DNA of 64,000 nt from Pseudonocardiales bacterium. GTDB taxonomy: Bacteria > Actinomycetota > Actinomycetes > Mycobacteriales > Pseudonocardiaceae. The DNA lies in NCBI GenBank assembly GCA_019247305.1, contig JAFAPC010000114.1, positions 43,784 through 107,783 on the forward strand. Direction: 5' to 3'. The stretch's first letter is position 1, and each line of letters starts with the position of its first letter. Position numbers and translations under genes: made by a program. Shown here piece by piece: positions 18,469 to 27,943 of the stretch. A model generated the notes under the pieces. It saw only the letters and a list, made by a program, of their open reading frames with translations, searched no databases and was not told where the DNA came from.

Positions 18469-20565
18469 ATGCGGACGTTGATTATCGACAACTACGACTC
18501 GTTTACGTATAACCTGTTCCACTATATGGCTGAGGTGAGTGGGACTGAGCCGGTGGTGTTGCGTAACGATGACCCTGGTGTGACTGTGACCAGCCTAGCG
18601 TGTTTCGATAATGTGATTATCTCGCCCGGTCCGGGTCATCCGGAACGGTGGGCTGATTTTGGTGTGTGCGTTGAGGTGATTCGGGCTGGTGTGGTGCCGG
18701 TGCTCGGTGTCTGCTTGGGTCATCAGGGCATCTGTCATGTTTTCGGCGGTCGCATTCAGCCAGCCCCTGAGTCGTATCACGGCCGGCTCTCGCCGGTGCT
18801 GCAGAATCAGGTCGACATTCTGGCCGGGCTGCCCTCGCCGTTTTCGGCTGTTCGATACCACTCCCTCGTCGCCACCGGGATACCTGAGGAGCTGGAGGTG
18901 ATCGGGTGGACTCCAGAGGCGATCGTGATGGTGGTCCGGCACCGGCGCCGGCCGTTGTGGGGTGTGCAGTTTCACCCGGAGTCGATTTGCACCGAGCACG
19001 GGCACCAACTAGTGGGCAACTTCGCTGAGTTGACCCGCCGCTGGCACCGCGACGCGACGCGAGCGAGCCGACCGGTGCCGGCGGCCGGGTCAGCTGCTGG
19101 TAAGGCGGCGGTTGCGCCGGCTCCAGTGCGCACGGTGCGCACCGCGAGCACGCTGCTGAGGTGGTCTTCGACGCGTTGCACCGGGAGTCTGAGTGCTTTT
19201 TTGGTTGGACAGTAGCCTGCCGCGGTCACCGGATGGTCGGTTTTCGGTGCTGGGAGACGCCAGCGGATCAGTGTCTCGGATCGTGACGGCTGATGTCTGG
19301 GCGCAGCAGGTCACGGTGGAATCAGCGACCGGTGTGGAGTTCGTCGAGGAGGCTTTTTCGACTGGAGCCGCGCTGACCTCGAGGCCCACCCCCTTGACCC
19401 CCTCGATCTGCCGTTCGACTTTGCCCTCGGGTGGGTGGGCTACCTCGGTTATGAGCTCAAGGCTGAATGCGGCGGCCAGCGGGTCCATCGCTCGGGTTAC
19501 CCCGACGCGATGATGCTCTTCGCCGACCGGGCCATCGTCTCCGACCATGAGGAACGCCTCATTTACCTGCTCGCACTCGCCGAGGGCCAGGACGATGTAC
19601 GCGCGCAGCGCTGGTTGGCGGACACGGTGACTGCGCTGGAAGTATTAGCCACCCGCCAAGCCAGACCCGATCCCCATCCCGATCCCGAGATCGAGCTCGG
19701 CAGGTTGAGCGCCCGACATGACCGGACGCGTTATCTGCGGCTCATCGCCGCCTGCCAGCGGGAGATCACGGCGGGTGAGAGTTATGAGGTGTGCCTGACC
19801 AACATGATGACCGCGCACGGCACGCTCAACTCGATAGGCAGCTACCGGCTGCTGCGGGCGCATAATCCTACGCCGTTTGCCGCCCAGCTGAGGTTTGGTG
19901 CGTTGTCGGTGTTGAGCGCTTCGCCGGAACGATTCCTCAGGGTCTCCCGCGAGGGAGTCGTCGAGTCCAGACCGATTAAGGGCACCAGGCCCCGCTCCGA
20001 CTCGCCGACTGAGGACGAGTCGTTGCGCGCTGATCTCGCCTCGAACATCAAAGACCACGCCGAGAATCTCATGATCGTGGATCTGGTGCGCAACGATCTG
20101 GGCACCTGCGCGCAGCTGGGATCCGTTCGCGCCGAGGAGCTTTTCCAGGTCGAGACCTACGCCACCATCCACCAGCTGGTCAGCACCATCCGGGCGCGGC
20201 TGCGCGCGGACCGAACGGCGGTGGACTGCGTCCGCGCGGCGTTTCCCGACGGCTCGATGACCGGCGCGCCCAAGATCCGCACCATGCGGCTCATTGACGA
20301 TCTGGAGGGCGGGCCGCGGAGGGCGTATTCGGGCGTGCTGGGGTACTTCTCCCTGTCCGGCGCGGCTGACTTCAGCATGGTGATCAGGACCCTTCTCGTC
20401 GCTTCCGGGCGGATTGAGTACGGCGTCGGCGGTGCGATCATCGCCCTGTCCGACCCGGACGCGGAGTTCGAGGAAACCGCCATCAAGGCCACCCCGCTGC
20501 TCCAGCTGCTGCGCCAGGAATTCCCCGAGCGCTCGATCCGGCTGGCACCGGGTGGACGGCGCTAA
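18469..20565 (+). pseudogene. pabAB: Fused aminodeoxychorismate synthase (PabA-PabB), frame broken three times
   Basis: The first segment is a class-I glutamine amidotransferase: I-I-D-N-Y-D-S-F-T-Y-N, the nucleophile in G-V-C-L-G-H-Q-G, and F-H-P-E-S. After a linker the chorismate-binding PabB part follows: F-W-L-D-S-S, L-G-W-V-G-Y-L-G-Y-E-L-K, I-K-G-T-R-P-R, and G-S-M-T-G-A-P-K. Total span, about 700 codons, equals fused PabAB enzymes that make 4-amino-4-deoxychorismate for folate or antibiotics. The frame shifts by -1 near 19140, in a T6 run at 19197-19202 and in a T5 run at 19354-19358; the third shift restores the first frame. Real decay, base-calling error, or slippage are all possible. 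ATG 18460 is an alternative start. Confidence 0.8.
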
Positions 20566-20749
20566 CCAGCGCCGAGTCGCTGCCGGTAACGGTTCAGGGC
20601 CGGATCCGATACACCGGGTAGGACCGTTGCTGCGCTGGGGGAGTGGGCCGCGTGGTCCAGCGGCCGGGGGCGCCCTGGCGCGTGCACCGCCGCAGGAGGT
20701 GGTGTGTGAGGGCAGCGGTTCACCGACACCGTTATCTTGGGGGGACACC

Positions 20750-20944
20750 GTGCGAAGAGTCATCGCTCGTTCTCTGACGATCGCCGCTGTGCTGGGCGGG
20801 GTTGCGTTCGCTGGTGCCGGCGTGGCTGCCGCTGATGAGAGACATCCGGTAGGGGGTGACCACTCCGCAGCACCATCGTGTGGGTTCTCCGATCTTGATT
20901 TTTCGCGCGGGTGCTTCTTGGGTTGGGGCTACTTCTTTAAGTAG
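20750..20944 (+). CDS. Small secreted cysteine-containing peptide
   Basis: 64 residues from GTG 20750 with a purine-rich GGGGGG upstream. The N-terminus is a clear signal peptide: V-R-R-V-I-A-R-S then a hydrophobic stretch and A-A-A before D-E, a likely signal peptidase I site. The mature part has about 37 residues and two cysteines (S-C-G-F-S and R-G-C-F-L-G-W-G-Y-F-F-K), which could form one disulphide. No family recognised. Confidence 0.55.
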   Translation: MRRVIARSLTIAAVLGGVAFAGAGVAAADERHPVGGDHSAAPSCGFSDLDFSRGCFLGWGYFFK

Positions 20945-20977
20945 GGCCGAGCAGCTGAGATGGTCGGGGCCGGGGGC

Positions 20978-21790
20978 TTAGGACAGTGACCGGGCGAGGT
21001 CGAGCACGGCGGCGATAAGCTCTCGGCCCTCCAGCAGGGCGGCGTCGTTGTGGTCCGCTCCGGCCACGTCAACTACCCGCACCAGGCCGCCCGCTGCGGC
21101 CGCTACCGCCGCGCTCTGCTCCGGGGGCACGATCGTGTCCGCGGAGCCGTAGATGACCGTGGTCGGCACCCTGATCTGGCTGATCAGCTCGGTCACCGGG
21201 AAGCGGTCCCGGAGCAGCAACCGGACCGGTAGCAGCGGGTAGTGCCGGGCGCCCATCGCGGCCAGGCTGGTGAACGGCGAGCGCAGCACGAGCCCTCCGG
21301 GTGGCGCCTCGGTGGCGAGTCGGGTCGCGACCGCCGCACCGAGGCTCTCCCCGAAGTAGATCAGGCGCTGCGTCGGGACACCATGGTCGGCAAGGTAGGC
21401 GCGCGCGGCGCGCGCGTCGGCGATCAAGCCGTTTTCCGAGGGGCGGCCGGGGTTGCCGCCGTAGCCCCGGTAGTCCAGAAGCAGCACTGCGAAACCCTCA
21501 GCGGCCAGCCGACGGGCCAGCGGCGCGCGCAGCGCGCGGGAGCCGGCGTTGCCCGGCATGACCAGGACGGTGATGCCGCGGTCAGCCTGGGGCCGGGTAG
21601 GGGCGACGTGCCAGGCGCCGAGCGTCAGTCCGTCCTCGGTCCCTAGGGTGATCTCGTGCGCTCCGGGCAGCAGGCTGCCCGCGATCGGGACAGCGGTGTC
21701 CGGGAAGTAGATCAGGCGGCGCTGCAGCAACCACACCCCCGTGAGCGGGGCGACCATCACGCCCAGCAGGACCAATCCAGCGCGCAGCAC
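20978..21790 (-). CDS. Membrane-anchored alpha/beta hydrolase
   Basis: 270 residues. An N-terminal hydrophobic helix (about residues 4-24) is followed by a serine hydrolase of the ABHD13/YfhR type: nucleophile in G-E-S-L-G-A, catalytic D in Y-G-S-A-D-T-I-V-P, and H in A-G-A-D-H-N-D. The oxyanion region reads V-L-V-M-P-G-N-A-G-S-R. Likely tethered to the membrane with its catalytic part outside or inside unresolved. Substrate unknown. Confidence 0.8.
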   Translation of the reverse strand: MLRAGLVLLGVMVAPLTGVWLLQRRLIYFPDTAVPIAGSLLPGAHEITLGTEDGLTLGAWHVAPTRPQADRGITVLVMPGNAGSRALRAPLARRLAAEGFAVLLLDYRGYGGNPGRPSENGLIADARAARAYLADHGVPTQRLIYFGESLGAAVATRLATEAPPGGLVLRSPFTSLAAMGARHYPLLPVRLLLRDRFPVTELISQIRVPTTVIYGSADTIVPPEQSAAVAAAAGGLVRVVDVAGADHNDAALLEGRELIAAVLDLARSLS

Positions 21791-21837
21791 GCTTTCTATG
21801 GTGCCGCCAGGGCGTAGGGAACTTCCGAGGACTCCTT

Positions 21838-22932
21838 CTACCAGGGTGGTTCCCCGTCAAGTGTGGGTTCGTCCGGCAGGTCGCCGTCCGGCTTGGGGAA
21901 CTCCGCCGGTTCCTGGTCGGTCGCGGGTGCGTCAAAGTGCCGCTGGATCTCCTGGGCCAGGTCCGGCTTTCCGGCCTTTTCAAGCACCACCGCGATACGA
22001 CGAGCGAGCAAGGCACGGTGGTCGCTGTCGAGATTCAGCTCGTCTATCGATGCGATCCACTGGCGCGAGTCCAGCCTGACATCCGAGAACGGTCCTGCCG
22101 CAAGGCCGGCCGGAGGGAACCAGGTGCTCTGGGGGCTCCCACCGGGGAAGGAGCCGTTCGGGACCAGCTCAGGCACCTCCGCACGGTTGGCCGCGGCGCA
22201 GAGCTGGGCCAGCGCGTCGAGGAGGCGCACGGTGTTCTCGACATCGTTGTCTTTCCGCGCCAGCCACCACGTGACGGTGCTGCCCATACTCGTCAGCGCC
22301 TCGCCGAGGTAGGTGCGCTTGAGGATCTCGTGGTTGCGCTCGCACTCCCAGAGGCCCCCGTCCTTGCGTACCTCCGAATACCTGCGCAGCCGTTCCCGGT
22401 CAGCTTCGGACAGCGTGAGCTGGATCTGGTCGGCCCATGCTTCTACGACACCAGACGTGTCGGGCCATACAGTGCCGAGCTCACCGGTCAGCCGATGCCG
22501 CAGGACGTCGACGTTGTCCGGGTGCTCCGTCGCAGCGATCGCCTGTGCCCGATCGACGATCACGCGGGCCGCGAGCCCGCCGGGGTCGGCGTGCTGGATC
22601 GTCGCCCCCTCCACGAGGCGCCAGTATGCCGTCGCGGAGAAGTGAAAATTGTAGTCAGCGATCGTACTCAGCAGGCAGGTGTCGGGTATCGGTGTTTGCC
22701 AGGCCTCGTGCTGCTGTTCTCCGTGGAGGGGTGGTGCGGCCTGCTGCCGGGGCAGCTCATCCCGCACACGTCGCCGGATGTTCCTGGCCACCAGCCCCAG
22801 CGCGCCGAGCAGCGGGACGGCGAGGAACAACCACGACCACGCCGGCCAGCTAAGCGCGGCGCCGAGCGCGATCGGTACCAGCACGGCGGCGGTGGTGAGT
22901 ACGGCCAGCAAGGTCTTCTCTTCGGCGGTCAT
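21838..22932 (-). CDS. Two-helix membrane protein, third gene of the TIR operon
   Basis: 364 residues from ATG 22932, which overlaps the upstream stop by four bases (ATGA). Two adjacent membrane helices at about residues 8-26 and 29-48 are followed by about 310 cytoplasmic, mostly helical residues (for example D-N-V-D-V-L-R-H-R-L and E-N-T-V-R-L-L-D-A-L-A-Q-L-C-A-A-A-N-R-A). No family recognised. Given the tight coupling to the TIR and P-loop-like genes, it may be the membrane-acting or membrane-anchoring part of that system. Confidence 0.65.
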   Translation of the reverse strand: MTAEEKTLLAVLTTAAVLVPIALGAALSWPAWSWLFLAVPLLGALGLVARNIRRRVRDELPRQQAAPPLHGEQQHEAWQTPIPDTCLLSTIADYNFHFSATAYWRLVEGATIQHADPGGLAARVIVDRAQAIAATEHPDNVDVLRHRLTGELGTVWPDTSGVVEAWADQIQLTLSEADRERLRRYSEVRKDGGLWECERNHEILKRTYLGEALTSMGSTVTWWLARKDNDVENTVRLLDALAQLCAAANRAEVPELVPNGSFPGGSPQSTWFPPAGLAAGPFSDVRLDSRQWIASIDELNLDSDHRALLARRIAVVLEKAGKPDLAQEIQRHFDAPATDQEPAEFPKPDGDLPDEPTLDGEPPW

Positions 22933-24947
22933 GGCGAGGTTCCCTCGGTGCGGTCTGGCAGGTCGGGTTTGGTGAAGTCGATTCCCTGCGCGGAATCGAT
23001 CATGTCGTTCACGAGGTCGGTGATGCCGATCCGCTCCTGCGGGCACCCCTCGGGCGCGTGCGCCCAGTTGCGTGCCACCACATACAGGCGGCTGAGCAGG
23101 TCGTTCCGGCCGTCGCCCGCCTTAACCAGCACGGTGAGCACATGCTCGCGGTACCGCTCGTTCTCACCGGCCGCTGTTAACCAGGTCCGCACCCGGTGGG
23201 CGCAGCCCGGCGAGAACAACCCGCCCAGCGCGGACCGCCAGCTGGTGCTGAGCCGATCTCGCACGAGTGCGTCCGCGATGAGCGGCGCCCTCCGCTGCGA
23301 GGAACGGGTGAGCCGGTCAGGGTCGGCCAGCTCAAGGAACAGATCCAGGTCGGTGGCTGCGTTCTCCGGTGTCGTCAGGCCGTCCGTAACCCGGTCGAGT
23401 AGCCGGCGGTACAGGCGGCGGTCACCCTCGATGAGATTCAGCAGGGCCCCGCGCGCTGCCTCGCCGGCCGCACCTGGGTGTCGCCGGACGAGGTGGTGCA
23501 GACGGACCAAGGCCTCCTTGGGACGGGTCAGCGCGAGTACCTCCGAGCACACCTGGACAACCACCTGGGCAAGGTCTGGCGACAGGTTGCGATCTCGCGA
23601 CCAGTCGTAGAGCCGTTGTCGGAAGAACCGGGCGTGGCGCTCGTCATTCAGCCCATACCCCACAGCTGTCGCGGCCTGCGGCAGCAAACGTGACGGCCAT
23701 CTGGGGTCGGTACGCCTCACCCAGCGTTCGGCCAAGAGCCGCAGGTCATCGGGCCGGCCGGTGCGCAGCGCCTGCTGCGCGAATCGGGTGACCACCGCGT
23801 CCCGGTCTTCGCTGCTGAGCGTCGGGTGCTTGAGCGCGATTCCCACCCACTCGCGAAAGGTTTCCCGCCGATCGGGGTAGTCGTTCCAGAAATGAGTGCG
23901 TACGGCTCGATCATAGGCGAGTGGCATGAAGCGGACTCGTCCGGCAGTGTCTTTTTTCGCTCCGATCTTAGCGAGCTGCTCCGCGAGGCCCTCCTGCTCC
24001 AGCCGGGGTCGTTCGTCTGTGGGATGCTGGTCAAGCGTGCGCAGCTGAGAGGCCGACGTGAAGATCGTGTCGGCATGCGCTCCATGGAACATCGCAGTGG
24101 TCAGCAGCAGTGCGCGCAGCTGACCCGAACGAAGTTTCTTCACCTTCGCGGCGACCTCGGCGCTGCGCTCGATCCACGCCTTGTGCGCTTCGCCCAGCCA
24201 GGGTAGAAACCCCTGCTGGGGCGCTGAATCTTTGGCGAGCTGCACCAGCCTGGCCAGCTCGGCGATGCGCGACATCGGCTCGGAGCGCAACTGCTCCGCC
24301 AGCTCACCGTCATCGAGTCTCGCATCACGCGTGATGTCATCGCAGCGTAAGTACCGCCGGAAAACCTCTTCGCCTTTCGGCTTGACGATGTCCACAATGG
24401 ACGATCCGAATTCCGCGCCGAAGTAGTGCTCGCGGCTGCGCGGGAGGACGACGACCAGATGCGCGTCATGATCCCGCACCGCGTTGCGGTATGACGGCAG
24501 CTGTTCCAGCACCTCGGCGCAGAACGTCTCCTTGCTGGTGGACAGATCCAGCAGCAGGCGCTGCCCGGAGTCGACCTCATCGGAGTTCAGCTCTGGTTTA
24601 TCTGGATCGCCATCCGGCAGCTCCCGAATCTGGACCTCCGCACCGGGCAGCCGGTGCAGGAGCATCTGTGCCGCGGCGCGCCGGCCGCTGCCTTCAGCGC
24701 CGGTCAGCAGGACGCTCCGGTGATCCGCCAGCAGCTCCTGTGCCCTGCCGAAGGGATCCGGCTCGACGAACCGCGGATGCAACCAGTGCAGGTGCTCGCG
24801 GGCAACGGTCCGCAGATCGGGTCCCACGCGCACCAGTTGCTGAAGCGCATTAAGGATGAACGTAGGACCAATGAATTGGTGTCCGGTGCCGGTGTTCACC
24901 GGCCCCTGAGGACCGAACAAGTGCGACTGCGCCTCGGCACTCATCAC
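22929..24947 (-). CDS. P-loop-like protein of the TIR operon with shared N-terminal motif
   Basis: 672 residues. Residues 15-27 read G-P-V-N-T-G-T-G-H-Q-F-I-G, matching nine of 13 residues in the C-terminal tail of the TIR protein upstream. A Walker-A-like loop follows at about 80-92 (L-L-T-G-A-E-G-S-G-R-R-A-A-A), but arginine replaces the usual lysine and no Ser/Thr follows, so nucleotide binding may be weak or altered. The rest is helical with repeat-like character. Starts and stops overlap both neighbours by four bases. Likely the sensor/scaffold of a conflict system; inferred from context. Confidence 0.65.
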   Translation of the reverse strand: MMSAEAQSHLFGPQGPVNTGTGHQFIGPTFILNALQQLVRVGPDLRTVAREHLHWLHPRFVEPDPFGRAQELLADHRSVLLTGAEGSGRRAAAQMLLHRLPGAEVQIRELPDGDPDKPELNSDEVDSGQRLLLDLSTSKETFCAEVLEQLPSYRNAVRDHDAHLVVVLPRSREHYFGAEFGSSIVDIVKPKGEEVFRRYLRCDDITRDARLDDGELAEQLRSEPMSRIAELARLVQLAKDSAPQQGFLPWLGEAHKAWIERSAEVAAKVKKLRSGQLRALLLTTAMFHGAHADTIFTSASQLRTLDQHPTDERPRLEQEGLAEQLAKIGAKKDTAGRVRFMPLAYDRAVRTHFWNDYPDRRETFREWVGIALKHPTLSSEDRDAVVTRFAQQALRTGRPDDLRLLAERWVRRTDPRWPSRLLPQAATAVGYGLNDERHARFFRQRLYDWSRDRNLSPDLAQVVVQVCSEVLALTRPKEALVRLHHLVRRHPGAAGEAARGALLNLIEGDRRLYRRLLDRVTDGLTTPENAATDLDLFLELADPDRLTRSSQRRAPLIADALVRDRLSTSWRSALGGLFSPGCAHRVRTWLTAAGENERYREHVLTVLVKAGDGRNDLLSRLYVVARNWAHAPEGCPQERIGITDLVNDMIDSAQGIDFTKPDLPDRTEGTSP

Positions 24948-25669
24948 CGGTCGTCCGGACGTTTGCGGACGGGGCCGAATGTCTGGCGGATACCTCCGCG
25001 GTTGCCACCCTCGATGTAGTTCACGCCATTGCCGGTGAACTGGTGCCCGCTGCCGGCGTTTACCGCCCCGCGGGGGTTGTTGACCACGGTGCTGGTGCCG
25101 CCACTGTGCTGACGGGCATGGTTGCCCGCGTGCAGCGTCTCCGAGGCCGATCCATCGCCGGCGCCTGGTCCGGAGGCCTTCTCGGGCTGGTCGCTGTCGA
25201 TGAGCGAGGGGACAAGCCGGACGAGCTCGTCCCCCAGCGCGCGAAGATCTCTCTCAGAGCTGCGGTGATCCAGCCTGCGGTACTGGAGGTTAGCAAGCCT
25301 GGCCAGCGCTGGAGGAAGGTCGGAGGGGCGCAGTGACGGCTGGAGCCGGCCGACCAGGACGGGGAAAACCAGGACGCCGTGCTTGAACGCCTCCAGAATC
25401 TCCTTGCGGACCCAATCGTCCTCGTCCTCCAAACGGTTGTGGCCCTGTTCATTGTCCCCGGTGAGCCAGCGTGACCCGATGACCGCGAGCAGCACGCGAC
25501 TGCGCCGGACGTTGGTGCGCAGTTCGGCGATGTAGTTTTGGCCAGCTGAGATCGACTTGCTGGCACGGAAGACCTGGTCGGAGCCGAACCGACGAGATAG
25601 CTCCCGTTCGATCAGCGTCGCGGTGGCCTCTTCGTCGCCGTTGCGATAGTTGATGAAGATGTCAGGCAC
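24944..25669 (-). CDS. TIR-domain protein with C-terminal shared motif
   Basis: 241 residues from GTG 25669, with AAAGGAGG eight bases upstream. Residues 1-150 are a TIR domain: I-F-I-N-Y-R, then G-Q-N-Y-I-A-E-L, L-L-A-V-I-G-S-R-W-L, and D-D-W-V-R-K-E-I with the likely catalytic glutamate at residue 90. TIR domains of this kind in bacteria cleave NAD+ on activation. A disordered Gly/Asn-rich tail (160-241) contains G-A-V-N-A-G-S-G-H-Q-F-T-G at 201-213, shared with the next gene's product. Such paired motifs recall bacterial amyloid-signalling sequences; that role is inference. Confidence 0.75.
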   Translation of the reverse strand: MPDIFINYRNGDEEATATLIERELSRRFGSDQVFRASKSISAGQNYIAELRTNVRRSRVLLAVIGSRWLTGDNEQGHNRLEDEDDWVRKEILEAFKHGVLVFPVLVGRLQPSLRPSDLPPALARLANLQYRRLDHRSSERDLRALGDELVRLVPSLIDSDQPEKASGPGAGDGSASETLHAGNHARQHSGGTSTVVNNPRGAVNAGSGHQFTGNGVNYIEGGNRGGIRQTFGPVRKRPDDR

Positions 25670-25689
25670 GGTGAGTCCTCCTTTCCGGC

Positions 25690-26990
25690 TCAGGTGGCGA
25701 AACCGTGTAGGGCTGCGGCGAGCAGCGGCGACAGCTCCCGCACGGATCGTGTGCTACGGAAGCGGGAGAGGGTCCTCGACAGGCGGCGCAGGTCGGTCCG
25801 GATGGTGGCCGAGCCGACCACCCCGACCCCGGCGAGCAGCGACTCGGCGATCTCGCAGGCGTGCTCGATTTCACCGGCTGCGGCGTGCGCCATCGCCCGA
25901 CGGACGCCGTAGCGGGTGCGCGAGCGTAGCGCGTGCGAGGGCACCAGGGTGATCTCGCGGTCGAGGACCTCGGCGGCCTCTCCCGGCCGGCCAAGGTCGT
26001 ACAGACACCAGCCGGTGATCATGGTGGCGGGATCGGTGAGATTGGTCGGTCCGAGCACCGGTGCTACGGGGTCCGCCGGCATCGACGCTGACGCGAGCAG
26101 CCCACGGGCGCAGTCCAGGCAGCGGAGGCAAGCGTCGTGATCCCCGGCGAGGGCATGCCCCTGGGGGCCTCATGCAGCGCGGCCAGTCCGCGAATGCGTG
26201 GCAGCATCGAGTCCCGCTGTGCGGCACGGCTTAACTCGACGGTCTCGGTGGCGTCGTTGCGGTACAGCGCCATGAGCGCCCGGCGCACCAGGGCGTAGCT
26301 GGCTAGATCACGATCGCCACCCGCGTCCGCCAGCTCCACCGCCCGGTCGGTCCACCACAGTGCCGCGTCGTCGTTGCCCGCTTCCTGGCACATCCAGCCG
26401 GCGTACTCGGCGTACCGCGCGGCCAGCGTCAGTGCCGGACCCCGCGTGCGATCATCGGACTGGGCGGCGACACCCTGTATCGTCTGGGTCTGCGCAATCA
26501 GCGCGGGCAGCACCACGGCGGGGCTCGCGGTCTGCCCGAGCTGGCGGAACTGATCGAACAGTGCACGTAAGCCCTTGAGTGACGTAGTCCGCGGTGCTGC
26601 CCCGGACACGTCGCGGTCGCCGAACCGCAAGCTCAGCGCCGAGGTGGGGCCCGCCGCCAGGGCTTGTCTGCGGTCCACCAATCGAAACCAACTCGTGCCG
26701 TCCGGGGCCACGGTCATCACCCACACCTCGCTGTCGTCGCTTGCCTGTCTGGTTAGTGCTTTCTCAGCTCCGCTCCCGCTTCCAGAGCACCGAGCGGGAA
26801 CCAATGCGGCGAGCGCGCCTTGGGCGCCTAAGAGCGTGTCGCAGCGCTGGGCCAGCTCCGGTGTTGGCCGCTTGAGACCCGCCTCGATCTTGCTGAGATG
26901 GCCCTTGCTGTAGTGCAGCAATGCGGCCAATCGAGTGAGGGACTGGCCAGCCGCGACCCGCAGTCTCCGCAGCTCCGGCCCGAACGACAT
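25690..26990 (-). pseudogene. HTH-TPR regulator leading the TIR operon, one frameshift
   Basis: From ATG 26990 (GTG 27002 possible) an XRE domain is read (R-L-R-V-A-A-G-Q-S-L-T-R-L-A-A-L-L-H-Y-S-K-G-H-L-S-K-I-E) followed by TPR-like helices. The frame is lost at a run of five G (plus strand 26163-26167) and the family sequence continues in another frame (A-G-D-H-D-A-C-L-R-C-L-D-C-A-R-G-L-L) to a stop at 25690. One extra base in the run would restore a normal protein of about 434 residues. It ends 20 bases before the TIR gene and is probably cotranscribed. Either a base-calling error or a recent mutation. Confidence 0.7.
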
Positions 26991-27026
26991 CCACTGCTCG
27001 GTCACTCCCGCCTCCACCCCACGCAC

Positions 27027-27723
27027 GAGAAAAACGAATCAGACGACGCTCTCGGGAAATTCGTCTCCCATCCTGGCAAAGAGTCCTCCTGCGGTCATGG
27101 GATTTTGCGCTGTTTCCCGTTTCCTCTTCGGGGCTCCCAGAAGACGCCGTTGGGCCGGAATGGCCGGGAAGGGCGGGTCTGCTCGTGGTCACCGTGCGCG
27201 GGCATCCTCGCCCACCGACCCGGCTGGCTACCTTCAGCCACTCGCTGACACCGGCGCCCGAGACGCCAGGTGTTCATCGATGCGGCGAGCCGGCGTGTTC
27301 AGCCCGGTGCTCGTCTCACGTTTGGGTAGCGTCGGCGCCGATGATCGGCATAGGTGACTCTGTGTATAGGGTTAGCCAAACTTTGAGTAATCAAAGAGCG
27401 CACGGATGAGTGGTCATGCTGGCGTTGTCCCTCGTCGTGGCCGACCCCTTGCGGTGAGTAAATGCACCCCGTAGCATGATCATACGACGATGGGTGGCGC
27501 GACGGTCGTTACCCTCACTCGTGTGGGCGCACAACGCCTTTGATGCTGGCGGGAACACCGGTCACAAACCTGGCTGTTATCCGCTTGAGACACCACCGTG
27601 ACCCGCTTGACGGAACCCGTAAAGCGGTGCCAACGGCGCAGCGCCCGCCCGGCGGTGATCCTCTAGTCAGGGTGATCTGACGGCAGCGGGCACCAGCCGC
27701 AGACTGGCGGAGGTCGGTGCCCA
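27027..27723. other. Intergenic region, divergent control area
   Basis: About 700 bases between the minus-strand TIR operon and the plus-strand small gene at 27724. No reading frame in it has a credible protein sequence. G+C falls locally around 27360-27410. Promoters for both directions presumably lie here but none can be picked with confidence. Confidence 0.4.
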
Positions 27724-27939
27724 ATGACCAATGAAGGACGATCAGGCCGCGCTCGTCGCAAGGCCATCCCCGCTCTCTATTCGCTGCACCGGGGTCCGGT
27801 GGGTTTCGCCAACCTGATGGTGAGCGTCGTCGACGGGACAATCGTGCTTGACCCGCAGGTCACCGGTTCATGCGTTATCACCTTGGAGGAAGAAGCGGCC
27901 TGTGAGCTTCGTGACATGCTGAGGGAATGGCTAGGGTAA
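27724..27939 (+). CDS. Small conserved protein, paralogue of the gene at 61999
   Basis: 71 residues. The core A-I-P-A-L-Y-S-L-H-R-G-P-V-G-F-A-N-L then D-G-T-I-V-L-D-P-Q-V-T-G-S-C-V-I and a C-terminal E-W-L-G is shared, residue for residue in many positions, with the product of 61999-62226. The shared core has a beta-beta-alpha feel and one conserved cysteine. I recall similar proteins in other actinomycetes near regulators but know no function. It converges with the methyltransferase gene four bases away. Confidence 0.65.
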   Translation: MTNEGRSGRARRKAIPALYSLHRGPVGFANLMVSVVDGTIVLDPQVTGSCVITLEEEAACELRDMLREWLG

Positions 27940-27943
27940 ACTC

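Noticed and set aside
19197..19202. Programmed -1 frameshifting in pabAB
   Set aside because: The heptamer is not a full X-XXY-YYZ site and there are two more shifts; error or decay is simpler.
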